From Membranipora membranacea (lineage: Eukaryota > Bryozoa > Gymnolaemata > Cheilostomatida > Membraniporidae), in the NCBI GenBank assembly GCA_914767715.1, contig OU612065.1, forward strand, positions 16,120,001-16,184,000: a DNA stretch of 64,000 bases. Direction: 5' to 3'. Both the position numbers and the translations under genes were made by a program. Position 1 is the stretch's first letter, and the number at the start of each line of letters is the position of its first letter. Shown one piece after another: positions 34,501-48,000 of this stretch. Below the pieces are notes generated by a model. That model made no database searches. It had not been told where the DNA came from and saw nothing but the letters and a program-made list of their open reading frames with translations.

Positions 34501-37500
34501 TTAGCTCTATAATCGCCTTGTCTCTGATCCAGTATGGAGTTTGTAGACACTGAAGCATTGAATACTAGGAAGGGTCTGCCTGGAATTATAATCAACCATC
34601 ATTCAGAGTTTTATCCGAGTGAATTAATACAAAGCTAAACATAAATAGCAAAATAAATGAATCTGATAGATAATCACGCCAAGAACTAGATCAAGCGGAA
34701 TAGCTATTTAATCCATATGTTAGGACTTTCTTCCCCTCTATTGCTGGAAGGAAGCCGGGTGTGGTGATTATAATTTAGCAGTTATGTAATAAGTTCGTTG
34801 GTTTATGTTTAGCTATGTACTTCCTACTTTGGAACAACCTATCTCGAGTATAAAATGTAGGGGATATCTAACAATAGCAATTTGTTTTCCATACGCTTCC
34901 AAACACGACCCATGAGCCTAAATAAATAGTTTTGATCATGGTTTTATGGAATAAACATTGACAAAGGCCATACTGCAAAGTTTAGCAGAAATACCATAGA
35001 GTATACCCACCATCTTGAAGTGAACGAATGATGATGTCTCCTTCACTGCAGCATGTCGCAATCAGTGTGGGTGGCAGGTACACCATACAGTTAATATCTG
35101 AATGTTGAACCTTTGGCAAGCTCTGACAGTCCTCTCTCTTTAACTCTTCATTATATGTGTATATCATTCTACTGCCGCTTAAGCAGACTGCTAAACTCAG
35201 TAAAACAAATGTCTGAGTAAACAATCATATGTTGTAGATTGTTATAAAACAATTACGGAGTATAGTAAGTTGACGGTGAGTTGTGAGTATTCAGTATCAC
35301 TAATGCTGCAATGCGGTCAATGAAAATCACAATTAATTTTAAAGGAAACGTAAGAGAAGATGACACAATATTTACCAATTTTCTGATCTTCTTCAGACCA
35401 TATTACACCTGCAACATCATCGCTGCCTTTGCTGACTTTCAGACTTTTATCTCTCAGAATATCAACTCTGGGGTCCAGTCTTCTCAGCAGCTTACCATTA
35501 TTAACATTCCAGATGTGCACAGTGCCATCGTGAGCACCTGAGACAACAATCGAAAATCATGAAAATTTCATCAGCTGGACAAGTGGATATAAATATTTGT
35601 TTTTGCCATCTCACAATTAGTATCCACCATATATATAAAAAGGGAGGTTTTATTTATCTATGGTATTCACGCAAGGCACACCAATATTGGCCCTTTTTCT
35701 AGTAGACCAGTTGTGTACCATAAAGTAAGGTGTAAGAGTAGCTGTAAACTCAAGATGTTGCAACCACGTAAGACACAAAAGATCCAGTAGTATATTCTTA
35801 ACAGATGCTTCTTATTTATTGAACAAGATTTGACAGGATTATGACAGGATGGCGGGGAGTGTATCAGGAATAGCTCAGTTGGTAGAGCGCATAACTCAGC
35901 ACTGAAAGGCCAAGAGTAGTTTGATCTTCAGTGGTGCTCGATTCAATTCAGCATTTGCAGCTTGCCCAAACAAGGAAAGTTTATCTCTACGTGACTGTAT
36001 TGGAGTGTTATATGTTACACTGAGTCGGCCTGGAGTCAAAGAAACATCTTGAACATGGACAATCAGTAACATATGCATATGTTACCAGCCCTCTAAAAAA
36101 AATGATATACTACATAAATATTTGGCATTTATTGTGATTCGAAAATAAAGATAGACCTTTCTCACCTGTTATCAAACGCCTATAACTAGGGTCAAAACTA
36201 AGAGTCATGATCTCTTGGTTGATAACACGACGTCTAACAGATTTCTGATGACAGTCAATGAACTCCAGAATAAGTTTGCCAGTGTTTGGATTCCATAGAC
36301 ATACTCGTGAGTTGGCATCACAAGTCACAACCTGAAACAGACTTCGGGTTTGATGAATGGTAGTTCCTTTGGAGTTACAGTAGACTGAGTTTAATACATT
36401 TTGCTTGCATTTGGAATCGCTCCGCCTCATTTATAAGCGGTATATCAGCAGTGGGGAGCACTTCCGAATGCAGACAAACTGGAATAAACTTGATCTAGAG
36501 TCATAGTAACTAGCAGACACACAACGGCATTTATTGATGGAATAACTTGACCATTTGCAGAAATCCAAGCAAGAATTTTGAAGATGCCTCTCACCAAGGA
36601 ATTAAAGACTAACTCCTTGCTCTCACCATATCGAACAGAGGGTTGTAGAGAGCTTTGTTGCACGGTCCGTCATGAGTAGTTAAACATTCACTACCAGTGT
36701 GATCCACCGTCTCCTGATATTCTAACATGCCCATGAAGTGAGTACCAATCAGGAGGGAAGAAGTAGACTGATTAACGTACATAGCAGTGACATTGTAAAC
36801 CCCTCCTGTAGACCCAGCCCTGCCAACAAAATTCAATGTCAGCGGATGAAGGAAAGTGTAAAAGTGATCTGAAGTATCGAATAGGTGATGTCTAAAATTT
36901 TGAATATTTTTTTATTTGAAATTCAGGAACATCACCAAAAAAGTTTGCTTGGTCTACTAAGATTGCCTCTTTGTGAGGATAGTTAAGTATGCTCATGTAT
37001 GTACTTACGTTGCGCTGAGACTCAGATTGCTATAAAAAGAGAAACAAGCAGATAAATATAGGTACCTAGCCAATCAGAGACAAAAAGTCAGAGGTGCCAC
37101 GCCCTGTTGGCTGCGATCAGACCACAACTATAAATCTGTCTTGTCTATAGACCAAACTATACAAACTCATCTTCCTCGCATACTTTTAGTTATTTGAAAA
37201 TGTCTTTAAAAAAATCTCCTGCTGAACGTTACAAATTATATATGTAGTTGGAGAATCTGAGGCGCTAAAATGATCTGTGGCAGTATGGTGTAGTTAGACC
37301 ATCCCATTTACATTGGATATTGGGCCAATTCAAGAGAAATTGTGCTCAAAGATAAAAGAGCCACATACCCCTAGACCAATTGTGATCCAATTTGCCTGCA
37401 TTCCACTGGTCGAGCCGCAGACAAATACAGGCAAATGGAGTAAATGGAGTAAAAGACTCCTTGGTCTATTATACCCTTAGAGTTATCGAAGTCTTTACAA

Positions 37501-40500
37501 ACAAGATGCCCACCTGACTTCCATACTTTGTATATGATTATATCCAGCTGTACTGTGGACCATAATATGATGGTCCTCTCCAGCAGATATCACAAAATCT
37601 CTCCTCTCATCTAACACTATACTGGTCACAGCCTTCATATGAGCTGGAAGCACATTAGTGATGCGGCCAAGGGTCGGTCTTATTACACGTATCTAATAAT
37701 GACCCATCATAGTTTTACTGAGAAAAATCAAGTTAAAATAACGTTTCTATACAGTAAAATAACATGCAAAAAATGCTAAATCAGATTTTCTGACCAAGTT
37801 CCATTTCCACGTATAAATGAGCTAAAAATGTGAATAACACAATTTACTAATTTTGTCTTGGTTTAATTAAAGCAAATCTCCTACTGATCATGTCCAGTAG
37901 AAGTTGAATTTAAAACAGAATTTGATTTTTGAAACTCGGCTTACTGTTAAAGAGTTACCATATTTAGTGATATATGCATGACATTTTACCGATCAAAAGC
38001 CTGTCTGGTGAGGTAGACAAACCATGATCAACCTTGATCAATAACAGCTGCTACCAGTTAGACTAAAACAGTTTTGACCAAACATACCTTCCCATCAACA
38101 CATCCCACATATATAGACTGAGTGGTTTCACAGTATTCAATACAGCTAACTCCTCTCTTTATATCATAAGATGACCCAGCTGCAGGCCGCGTCAAATCTC
38201 CATAGTACAGAGATTTCTCATTGTTACGGGAACATGATATGAACCCAAACTCTGATAGATAAGCGCAGTGCTTGATGCTGACTACCCAGTTATCATGAAT
38301 ATGCTTCAAAATGAACAATATGCCAAAATTTAAAAACATATAAAAATAGTAGTTGTCTTGCCTTTGTAAAGTATTTTAGAAGGAGGAAGTGTAACGCTCC
38401 ATTTTTTGCTTTAGAACAGTGAGTATCTGATCACATTGGGCCAATCACTTTTCATTGTCAGGTCAGCGCCAGCAGAGTCAAAAAGCAACCATAGGATAGG
38501 AACCTTACCGTGATTACATTGTAGTTGACTGTGCTGTATTTTCCCTGCTTGACTTTGGAAATGTCATAGTATGGGAGAACTCGGTAGGTGAACGGTTTAC
38601 CAAACGGACCCATTTGCATGGCTGAGGTAAAGTTAAGAATGCATATGTGACCTAAAAAGAAAATTGCATTAAATATCTCTATGCAACTGGGAATAGAATT
38701 TCGGGGCGGCGCGTGGCAGGCCTTATATAGCTGACTATTTTAAGACATGCTAAATGGTAAAGATGAAGCATCAGATAATCACAATGGTAATTTTATTTTC
38801 CATAGAAATGACTGGAAATTGCAAAAATTTCCTATTTTAGCAAAGTGTTGATTATGAGCTACAAACAAACAGTACCTTTGGTATCGCCCCATGCTAGGTA
38901 TGAGATGTTTTTGTCGTTTTGACAAGTTATATATTCCATACACATGGGAGCATGATCCAAACCTCTAATATCATAATCCTTAGTCATCTTGTACCAACCA
39001 GAAGTGCCCTTTAGCATCATCGTGTAGAAGTGGATGCTTCGACTGAAAGAAAATGCAGGAATCGATTAATTATATTTTACAATTAAACACAAGGACAGAT
39101 GATGTGTTATGTCCCCATGACCAGTGAGGGGATAACCCTCTAAAATTTTCTCCATAGGGAGCTTCATTCAACATTAAATTCGATAGTGTTTTGGCAGATA
39201 TGATCAGATACCGAACTATCAATATAGGTTAAAGGAGTTGAAGGCTTCTCAACAACAGGATAAATTGTATGATCCCTAACATGTCAATGAAGATTGAATC
39301 TGTGACAAAAGAGGTATCATTGGTAATTAATCTACAGACAAAACTCACTTATGTGCAAACGAGACAGCGATCATTCTCATATTGCCCATCCAGACCATAT
39401 CAGTGACGGATAGATAATTATACACTGTCCTGTCATGATAATCTCTCAAGTTGAAGGTCTCGATTATCGAACATTTGCCATCAAATAGTCTGAGAATACC
39501 ATTACTGGTCAGGGTCACATACCTACTAGAGGAGACAGTTACGTCTGGAGCTATCAATGTGAGAAACAGAAAGATTTAGCATTGCATTTTGCGCACAGCT
39601 AAAGCTAAGACATAAAACCTGAATACCGTCATAAATATTAATATTTCACGTTATGTCATTTATATACCTGCTGATCAAAGCTTCGATTGCTGATCACAGC
39701 CCCAAGGACCATATAAGATCATTAGATCATGTTTAAATGAGTTTGACTGATGCCAGGAATGCAATAAGAAATTACACAAAATTAACTAAGACATATGTTC
39801 GAAATACATTAGATATAACTAAATACAAATTGCTGGAGTAGCCATCTGGGCCTGAGCAAAGATTGGGACATTCAATTAAAGAGTCTTCCACCTAAAATTA
39901 ATGAACTCCTTTAAGACTCACTAGTTGGGTTGTTTTGTTCTTTGACTAACACTGGCATCATAGAAATCTTGATGATGGATTCCTTTTCTCTGTGCGGACA
40001 CCTGACTTGTAGTACATCAGGATATGGTATTCTAATGGCAGCGGATTTCATCACATCATGTTTGGTCATTTTTGTCTACAAACACATATCAGCATATAAA
40101 TAAATCGATTGAGAAAAACTTTTGAGAATGCTAAAAATCTTGGACTAGGGATTACATAAAATTTGAACATAATAGTTAGAAAGAACTATTAAACACCTGT
40201 TCCAGTGATGTTTATTGGTTTATCAATGACTCTGTAGACAGATTCGCATCAGGTAATTTGAGAAACAGTAAGTATGGGAGTGGCTGGTGCATGTATAGCT
40301 TTTAAGACATATGTGCATTATTTTTCAAACATAGATTTTATTCGTATTTATTAATCATATTACAAAAAAAGTTACTTTCTTCTTTTTTCCGCAGCACATA
40401 GGTGCTATTAATGGAAATAAAGGCAGAACCTGACATTGCTTATATTGTACCTGAAAGAGCCGAAGTCGGGCTTGCTAACATTTTACAACCCTGGATGCAT

Positions 40501-43118
40501 TATATATACTCCCACCTAAATTATCAAAGATTTAGTGCTAGCTAACATTAAGTCAGCTGAACTTTACTCCTCTACAATACCATGATTCCTTATTGATTGA
40601 TCAGTTTATCTGTCATGACATAAAGGTATGTTAACAGATTAAAATGTCCTTAAGATCACCGCTCAAAATAAAAAACTTAGTAGACCTACTGATTCCTGAA
40701 AGTCTGGGCGAGTAAATCTACAAAATAATATCAAGGACCACAATCATAGTGTAAAAATCTAGCCTTGTCACACTGCCACTTTTTTTGTTTTTGTTGGCTG
40801 CATGACAAGGCTAGTAAATGATCGAGACATATGGTTCAGTAGCACTGTTCCAGATTTAGAACAAAATCAAGGGAAGTCAAACAGAGCCTCAGCCTCGTGC
40901 CCCTTATCGATAGGAGAATGAGGCGCAGGGTAAAACTGCCGCTGGCCATAGTATCTTATGAGAACTCGCATCCTGCCTTAAGTTCTTCTAATGATAAACT
41001 TGTTGGTCAACAAGGAGCTCAAGGTCAGTCCCAAACCAGACCCCTAGCCATGGTCCTCAAGGACTAACTTCAATTCATACCGCCGAAGCTTTTTGCCTCA
41101 AATTATACGAGACATGAGAATTGGCAAATCACGAGCAACGCAAGACCATTTCAACTGACAGGTTATGCCAACCTGTACTATCCAAACACTTGCAACCCCT
41201 GTTACATACTTATCAAATCCTGTCTAACTCATGCACCTGCCATGTCCCATATCAAGCACACCCCATATCAAGCACACCCCATCTGCCCCTCCCTCCCCTA
41301 GGCATTCTAGTCTGACGATGAACACCACGTAAGTCCACGTAAGTAATCTAGCTCATAATAAGTTCTGGCCCAATCATCTATATTATCTATAGGTACATGC
41401 ATGGGTTCGCTACCGAAGCTCTGACCTATCTGTGCCATGGGAAACTCTTCTTTCTACAAGTCTAGTAGACAGAAGTAAAACTAATCATATTAGATGGCGA
41501 CCTTGCAGTTAAGAATTGACCCCCCCCCCCTCTATGTCAGTGTTCTTGACTCAGCTTTGGTTTTTAATTAAAAACAGTCTGGTGAAATTAAACACAAGAA
41601 AAATCAAACGGTGCCAGTCCAATCTCATGTTGGGCAATGTAGGCATGTACTTCACATGTTTTATTGACGAAGGCGAGGACCATGGAATAATAAACAATGA
41701 AAGGAAAGGACTAGAAGATCTATCGTACAATGCAGCTCACTATTCGCAATTATTTTAAATTGGTAATAAAACTTTCGGATTTAAAAATCCTAATGAAGCA
41801 TAAGCAGCAAAGCGACACAAAAGTCTTGAGTCTAACTCAATCTAATCTGATTCTAGCCGCTCCAATTTGCATGTGTTAATATACTTCCTGTCTAGATTAG
41901 AAAAGTCGTATCTCACAACAGCTGACCTTTTGTAGCGAGGGCAATTCCAAAACAAATAAATATCGATTTTGCTGCTATTTGTACAATAGAGTATAACCAG
42001 CACTGGGATATTGTGCCTGAGCAGAAGGTTGGTCTTTGATGCTCAGAAACCATTTATTACCTATTAGCGATGCAAGATAAGACTGACATTTCAGGCTGGG
42101 CTACTTACGGGTTCAAGCGGATGTGGTTCCTGTTTATCCTAAAAGAATTGAAGAGGTTAGATAAATCTATGATAATCAGATATTTTATATGCTACAATCA
42201 ATCTCAAGATTTTTAGTCCAGTTCATACCATGGTATAGCCAATGAAGTCTTTCCATGATACATAGCCCGTACACTGGGCATCGATCCTGACAAACAGCCT
42301 CCTTAATTCATAGACATCTGTTTTCTTGCAGACTTTTTCTAACCAGTTTTGAACAAATCCTTCCATGTCTATACCGATAACTCCATCTACAGAACAAAAA
42401 ACCATCGTCAAGAACCTAGAATGACAATATCTACTGCAAATCACAAATCCTTAGTGCTGCTTAGTCTTTCAATGTCTACTGATGCATGGTGCAGATACAC
42501 TGAGATCAGTACCTAAGAATACACCCCCTATATGCCAAAAAAACATTTCCTGACTTGCGGAATCTGGGCTTGATGCGACCCATTTCGGCAACAGACTTTT
42601 GAATATCAATACATACCACCATCATTCTTTATCTCAAGGTGGGTGTTAAAGCCTGATTCTAGCTGTCTCATAGAATTGACAGTCAGCATTTCAACAGGTG
42701 ATCTCTTATCTGTCGGGTCACATGTTTTGATAGACGGCTCAGTAAGAGAGAAGATTCTGGTAAGAAGGCTGTGTGTCTTCTCATCTTCAAAACCACCCAA
42801 CACTTCCATAACACTGTCATGTCCAGACGACATCTCTTCTGAATAAGACAAGTATATAATGTGAGAGTTATGAGTACAGCAGTAAACAACATTGCCTCTA
42901 TTTTAGCTTGATCCGATTTTAAAACTCATGATGCTGTTCCGTAACAATGTTAAAACACAATCACCTTTGATAATAGTAGACTTTTCCGCTCCTCGTTTTG
43001 AAGATCCAGTTGTACGAGTTGTAGCCCCACTTCTATTTGAGGCAGTACCAGTTTTACTCATTCTCCAATTCTCAATGGCGGCAGCAGCAGCTTTGTTATT
43101 CGTATTATGTTTCAGCAT
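28564..43118 (-). CDS. WDR64/WDY-type EF-hand and WD40-repeat protein, about 29 exons, about 1,635 aa
   Basis: Main exons (minus): 43118-42965, 42838-42617, 42386-42229, 42138-42109, 40075-39922, 39550-39349, 39042-38876, 38651-38509, 38303-38088, 37692-37514, 37029-37009, 36819-36627, 36331-36166, 35537-35376, 35190-35011, 34579-34392, 34303-34029, 33791-33641, 33431-33351, 33166-32983, 32628-32457, 32202-32050, 31874-31787, 31630-31416, 31035-30771, 30420-30289, 29813-29653, 29242-29062 and 28877-28564. The N-terminus has an EF-hand-like segment (ELRRLFVRIDAQCTGYVSWK, about residues 155-175). It is followed by many WD40 blades, for example AHDGTVHIWNV, GDSEGYIKVWDI, GGADGWVRAW and SADGNVRLWSV. 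An EF-hand region before many WD repeats is typical of WDR64, WDR49 and fly WDY, which are linked to testis or cilia. A Pro/Thr/Ser repeat and a Lys-rich tail follow. One junction (34392/34303) is one base out of phase, so that boundary is wrong or an exon is missing. A second possible Met lies at 43061. Confidence 0.75.
29330..29622. repeat. Degenerate minisatellite, about 15-18 bp units, in a WD40-gene intron
   Basis: The stretch is an array of imperfect units such as CATTTTCCCACCAAGC, TTTTCTCACTT and CATTTTCCCAACAAACC. It is present only in the intact WD40 gene. The duplicated copy at about 16.58 kb goes directly from AAATGACTGATCC to GACTACGAAAATACTG. The 101-residue open frame across it (Phe/Pro-rich) is a by-product of the repeat. 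Confidence 0.8.
30771..31035 (-). repeat. Pro/Thr/Ser coding repeat in the WD40-gene tail
   Basis: This exon encodes imperfect units of about 10 residues such as TPRRSEVGTA and TPRQSAPAT, giving a basic, Pro/Thr/Ser-rich low-complexity segment. The duplicated exon at about 17700-18035 holds more units, including PQLNTSGATPRQSE, so unit number has changed since the duplication. Such tails are usually disordered. No function can be read from it. Confidence 0.75.
35868..35950 (+). repeat. tRNA-derived SINE-like fragment in a WD40-gene intron
   Basis: GGAATAGCTCAGTTGGTAGA is a good tRNA A-box/D-arm match. A B-box-like GTGCTCGATTCAA follows about 50 bp later. The intervening part is too long and does not form an anticodon arm, so it reads as a SINE head. 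The body may extend to about 36010. Confidence 0.5.
40076..42108. other. Large intron of the WD40 gene
   Basis: A 2.0-kb intron without recognisable exons. It contains a short inverted repeat (AGCCTTGTCA near 40763 and TGACAAGGCT near 40802), a duplicated CATATCAAGCACACCCCATA near 41250-41285 and a C-run at about 41520. Confidence 0.5.
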
Positions 43119-44694
43119 GTTTCAAACTTCGCAGTTTGTTAACAAGTTTCTTTCCTCACATAAACCAATCAGTAATTACAGCTGATAATGCTATAGTAAA
43201 AGGCGATGACCTTGTCAGCAAGAATAGAATCAGATTTATTAGCTCAAAGCTGCCAAAAAACAATGGTTTGAGCTGACTGAGAATTGTCTTATATGTCACA
43301 AGGTAAATATCATTCAGACATATTGTCAAATATCTGCAACTCCCAATGGTCATCATATCATAGTAACAATATTAAAACAAACGCGACTTGAAAAAAGCAT
43401 AAGGTCATAAGGTAATAACAAGGTCCTTTGTAATATCAACATCTAACTACATTTGCAGGTTTCACATTAATATTTTCTGCCCATCCCAGACCCATGATTG
43501 ACAAAAAAATACTTCTGATAGCAGTATGATTGCTAGGATAAGTTTCAGTGGCATGTGGTGTAGTAGGGGGATAACCTATCTTATCAGGCTAGGTACTGAT
43601 ACTGGCATGCCCAGATATGGAGGAGCATTATGTAGTTAGGGGCTAGCATCTTATGCCCATGGCAACCAACCATGTTACTATTATCAAATAATAATGAAAA
43701 AAGCAATAAAAACATAAATCAGAGTAATAATTACAGTCGTTGACACCAGATCGTACCCAGGGTACCTGTTTCCCAGGCTGAGATTACTGCATTGTTTAAA
43801 GGTAATGAGACGATTTGATTTACGTTGAGAAGTACATTGCTACGATTTAGTGGGCTTGATTGATGTTTTTTTTACTGGTTCTCACAACTCTAAAGGTTAT
43901 TCACATCAAAACATTACAGCAATAAGTTAAAACCAAAGTAACAATGCAGCTTTTTAATTGTATAAAACAGCTATATTCGTAGATGAATTACTATGATCCC
44001 CAGTGTCACGGTTACTTGAATGGATTCTGGCTCTGCAAGTTTTTTAACAAGAGTAGCAAATATATCCATCCTGGGCTACCCTCATTATACATATGAGCTA
44101 ATGAAGGTTACAGCAATAAAATTAGATGATATAGAAAAAGCTTAAGTGAAAAATAACAATTCAATGTTTTTAAATGACTTTGGCTGAAAAGGTAAAATGG
44201 GCCAAAGCTGTTTTACCTTCCAGTGAATCTCATTTTAATTGATCAGCCGATATCTTGAGATGAATCTACCTAAATCAAACAACATCGAAGTGAGCATAAT
44301 TGAAGATTGACATACAAAGTATACTGCCTCTCATATGGTAGTATTTGTCTTCCACATGGGGCAGCATCACCCAGGTAAGAGTCTTCAGGAATCAGCCAAT
44401 TTTTTTGCGTAGGCTACATGTTATAGCCATCGAGATGTTGTATTATATGAATCAAAAACTGAATTGTGGCTTTTTAAAAAGTGATAATAATCTGGAAAAA
44501 CTAGACTGAATTGCATGGGTTATTCTGGGAAGCTCTCACAAGTTTATTGTTGACACCGACAAAAAGAAAAATCAATATGTCATTGTGTTAATCTGGTCCC
44601 AAACTTTTGCTTTACAAACAGAAAGGTTGTTAGATTTTCGGAAACACTCAAAATCGAATCTTGTCTTCATGATTTGAAAATAGAGTCAAGGAGC

Positions 44695-44760
44695 GAATAT
44701 TTATTACAATCAATTGAACTGGAGATATATAACCAGTTCAATTGATTGTAATAAATATTC
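44695..44760. promoter_or_regulatory. Perfect 28-bp inverted repeat upstream of Dbx
   Basis: The left arm 44695-44722 begins GAATATTTATTACAATCAAT and ends TGAACTGG. The right arm 44733-44760 is its exact reverse complement, with a 10-nt loop (AGATATATAA). It lies about 260 bp upstream of the Dbx start codon. The perfect pairing is seen directly. A regulatory role is a guess. It might equally be a young mobile-element footprint. Confidence 0.6.
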
Positions 44761-44937
44761 AGAAATGAAAGCATTATTGGAGAGAAGTGTGAGTACCCAT
44801 GACAGATTTAACCTAGTGACATATGACCAATAGGGTATTCAGCATCCTAATACAAATATCATTAAGATGATGTCTCTAATAGCTTGTCAACATTACACGT
44901 GACAAACTATACAAACAACACAACAATATCAATTCCA

Positions 44938-44944
44938 TATAAAG
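44938..44944 (+). promoter_or_regulatory. Candidate TATA box of Dbx
   Basis: CCATATAAAGCACAG lies about 80 bp before the ATG at 45021, a plausible distance for a short 5' leader. No other start-site evidence is available. Confidence 0.4.
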
Positions 44945-45020
44945 CACAGTATAATTATTAACGCAATATCACTGCAAACCAGTAGCTACTGAACACAACA
45001 CCGGAACAACAGCAGACACA

Positions 45021-48000
45021 ATGTTAGGACACTTGAATCCTTGGGGTGGTGGATTGGCGGACGCTATCAGAGTTCCACCTCCGTCAGCGTTAAGCTGGAT
45101 TCTTGCTGCCGAGAACCAGATGAGGCGAGACAGACTCTCCAGCTCTTCTCTTACAGAAGAAGAGGGTCAGATATCACCAGTGTCTGTTCTCGAGAAATCA
45201 ACAGGACAAAAACCATCTACAGGAATTGCAGGCACTGCTTCACTAAAGTTCGGAATGTCACAAATATTGGCGAAACCATCGCTGAGCTCTCCTATATCTG
45301 AATCTGAACAACCAGGTATGTATTAGGATTTATTAGCAGCCTTGACTAAGGGTTCTTTCCTATTTTTGTTAGAAGTCCTTTTAAAATTCCATGTCCTGCT
45401 AGCAAACCGGCACTTTGTATGCCACTGCCCTGTAGATAAGACCTGTAATGTAGCGCCTTGTTCAATTTGGTTTGAAAATCCCACAAACTGAATGTATTTT
45501 TCTTAATCTATGAAAAAAACTGTCAAGAGCACGTGATTTACATGTAACCAGCCCACTGAAATTGTCCTAATAATATGCTCCTACACATCCATCTTGCTTT
45601 AAAAATACTACTGCTCTACCCATTTTACTTACTTACTATTTTTTACACTATCAGCGTTTAATGTAACACACTGCATCAAGTTTACCGTTTAGCAAAAATT
45701 GCCATCTAAAGATTAAATTACATTAGGTTCATTCACGCAATTGAGTGACAGAGCACACCCAACTTAGCAAGCCCATATTATTCATTTCAGAGTCATTCCT
45801 GATGAATGTTGAGAAACAACAGAAGCTACCTTCCATACCAATGCCAGGTTTTCTAGGTATGCCACTGATGTGTCCAACACAACTCGGGGCCGGGTTACAA
45901 CTTCCCCCTCCACCACTACCAAGTCTACCTATGCTCTCAGGCTACCTCTCAGCTCAGCTTCTGGCAGAGAAACAACAGCAGTATCTGGCTGCAGCGGCTT
46001 CCTCTACACACCAACAGAACCTCAGCTCCATGAATCCAAACTCAGGTGAGAACAAAACATTACAATAATGACAGAATCCTGATTTTAAAGACAGAGTTAT
46101 ACAATGATTGGTACCTTCATAGGATATGTACTGGAGCACAGGCATAATAACATAACAGCCTTACTTTCATAGGAACAAATTGCAACTAAAAAGGGCAGTA
46201 ATATAGATCAAAATATTTGCCGAAATAAAAAAAAAATTGAGCCGATAGAGATGAAGAGTTTATTGATAGAAGAGCCCATATATATCTAGTGTCTCTGTCA
46301 ATACTATATAACCATGATCGAGTTTGGTTCCCATCTGGGACCCACTAGAGATTTTAAACCTGAGCCTCTCATTTTCTTGTGAAATGAAGTGATTACTCTC
46401 AGTTATGGCCTATTCAGAGATCTATTGTCCATCACCTTATTGTTTATTTGTCATTCACACCCTAATTTGCCAGAACCATTGAGATTTAATATTTTTGTGT
46501 GACTTCAGTGTTAATTGAGTGGGTGTGCTCACTAAATTAATGTCCCACTCAACAGGTTGGGAATCACATGCTATTTTATAAGATAATAGTGCCAAGTGTG
46601 CAAAGTTAGTGAAAATCCCATTCATAGTGTTTATTTGAACAGCTTCTGAGGGAACAACTTGTCAGCGGATAACTTGACCACTTGATCTTAGGGAAAACCA
46701 CTCCACAAGACAACTTGATTATCTTTTTGAGCACTTAAAACTCATAAAAGCAAATAAAACCTTACCAGGGCTTGCTAATTAGGCAAATAGTCATTGAATA
46801 ACTATAGAGCAAATAATGATAAATTAGCGGTCATACAAACCCTGATTTCAATTAAAACAAATTAACTGCAGAGCCTAATTGTTCTCTCATTTTGACATGT
46901 AGGTAGCTATCAAGATTTTTAATAATTTTTGTAATTAGCCAGAGATCAATTTGTTTGACTAGTGTTGGGTTTATAGGCATAATATTAGAACTTGAAGTAG
47001 AGAGGTTTTTCTCCTTTCGATGTCATATTATATTATTTATTTCTATGAAACAACCTTGAAACTCATGAGCAATCTAGTGATAAATAGAAATGCGATGATC
47101 ATTATTTCCAAGTGGCTAGGGGCAGGTTGAAGCGCTAGATAAATCATATTTGAAGAGGGGACTTATTCTGGATACTTACAGAACATTAGCATGTTTTATT
47201 GTCATTTTGTTCACAGACACATTGATGTAGAAGGGAATCTAAGGCTTAGAAGGTTTTATCATGTTTCATCTGCTCAATATTATTGCATGTATTTGCCAGC
47301 CTTTTATAAGAATCCATTATTGGTATAATATCATCATTTTGATAGATTTTAAATATGCCCGGATTAAAGGCAATGACATGTGCTTAGTGATCTTTGATCT
47401 GCTTTTATTATAATAACAAGGATTGCTTCGCATTGACTGAACAAAATGATCAGTTTATGGCCTAATTCAGTCATGCCTTTTATCAGTGACTAGTATTTAA
47501 AATTTCTATAAATTTAAATCTGAGATGATTTTATTAAATTAGGATTAAATTCAAGTGGTCTGAACTGGGTGCATATGTGAGAGTGAATTGATAGGTGAAG
47601 ACAGGTTATTATCATTACCTACTTGTGCTCTAACTATCAGTGTAACTATCCATCTGCCTATGTCGCCATTTTATCTCAAGCTTAGCATTCAATTTTTCTA
47701 GAAATAAATAATGCGACCGGGTGATGGAAAAGTCGCCTATAAGAACTCACAATTTTGTTTCAACAAAATTAAATTTGAAAGTAATATTTTTCTTATACAA
47801 AAATGTACTGATATATACTGGTATTACAACACTACATACTTTAAATTTGGAATTATTCACCATTAATTTTTCATACTACTATTTCCCATATCAAATATTG
47901 CCTCGGTTTTTTCGTCGTGCAAAATTTTTTCTTCAATTCTACTCTCTTTTAAGGAGTGTAGACGTGTTGCCATCATTAATATTTAAGCTCCTATGTTGTT

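Larger units (their letters stand above)
43119..45020. other. Divergent intergenic region between the WD40 gene and Dbx
   Basis: No exon is seen. Both genes start at its edges, so it should hold both promoters. It contains a perfect 28-bp inverted repeat (44695-44760) and a TATA-like box (44938-44944), both on the Dbx side. Confidence 0.5.

Noticed and set aside
35868-35950. Functional tRNA gene
   Set aside because: The A box is good, but the distance to the B box and the lack of an anticodon arm argue for a SINE.
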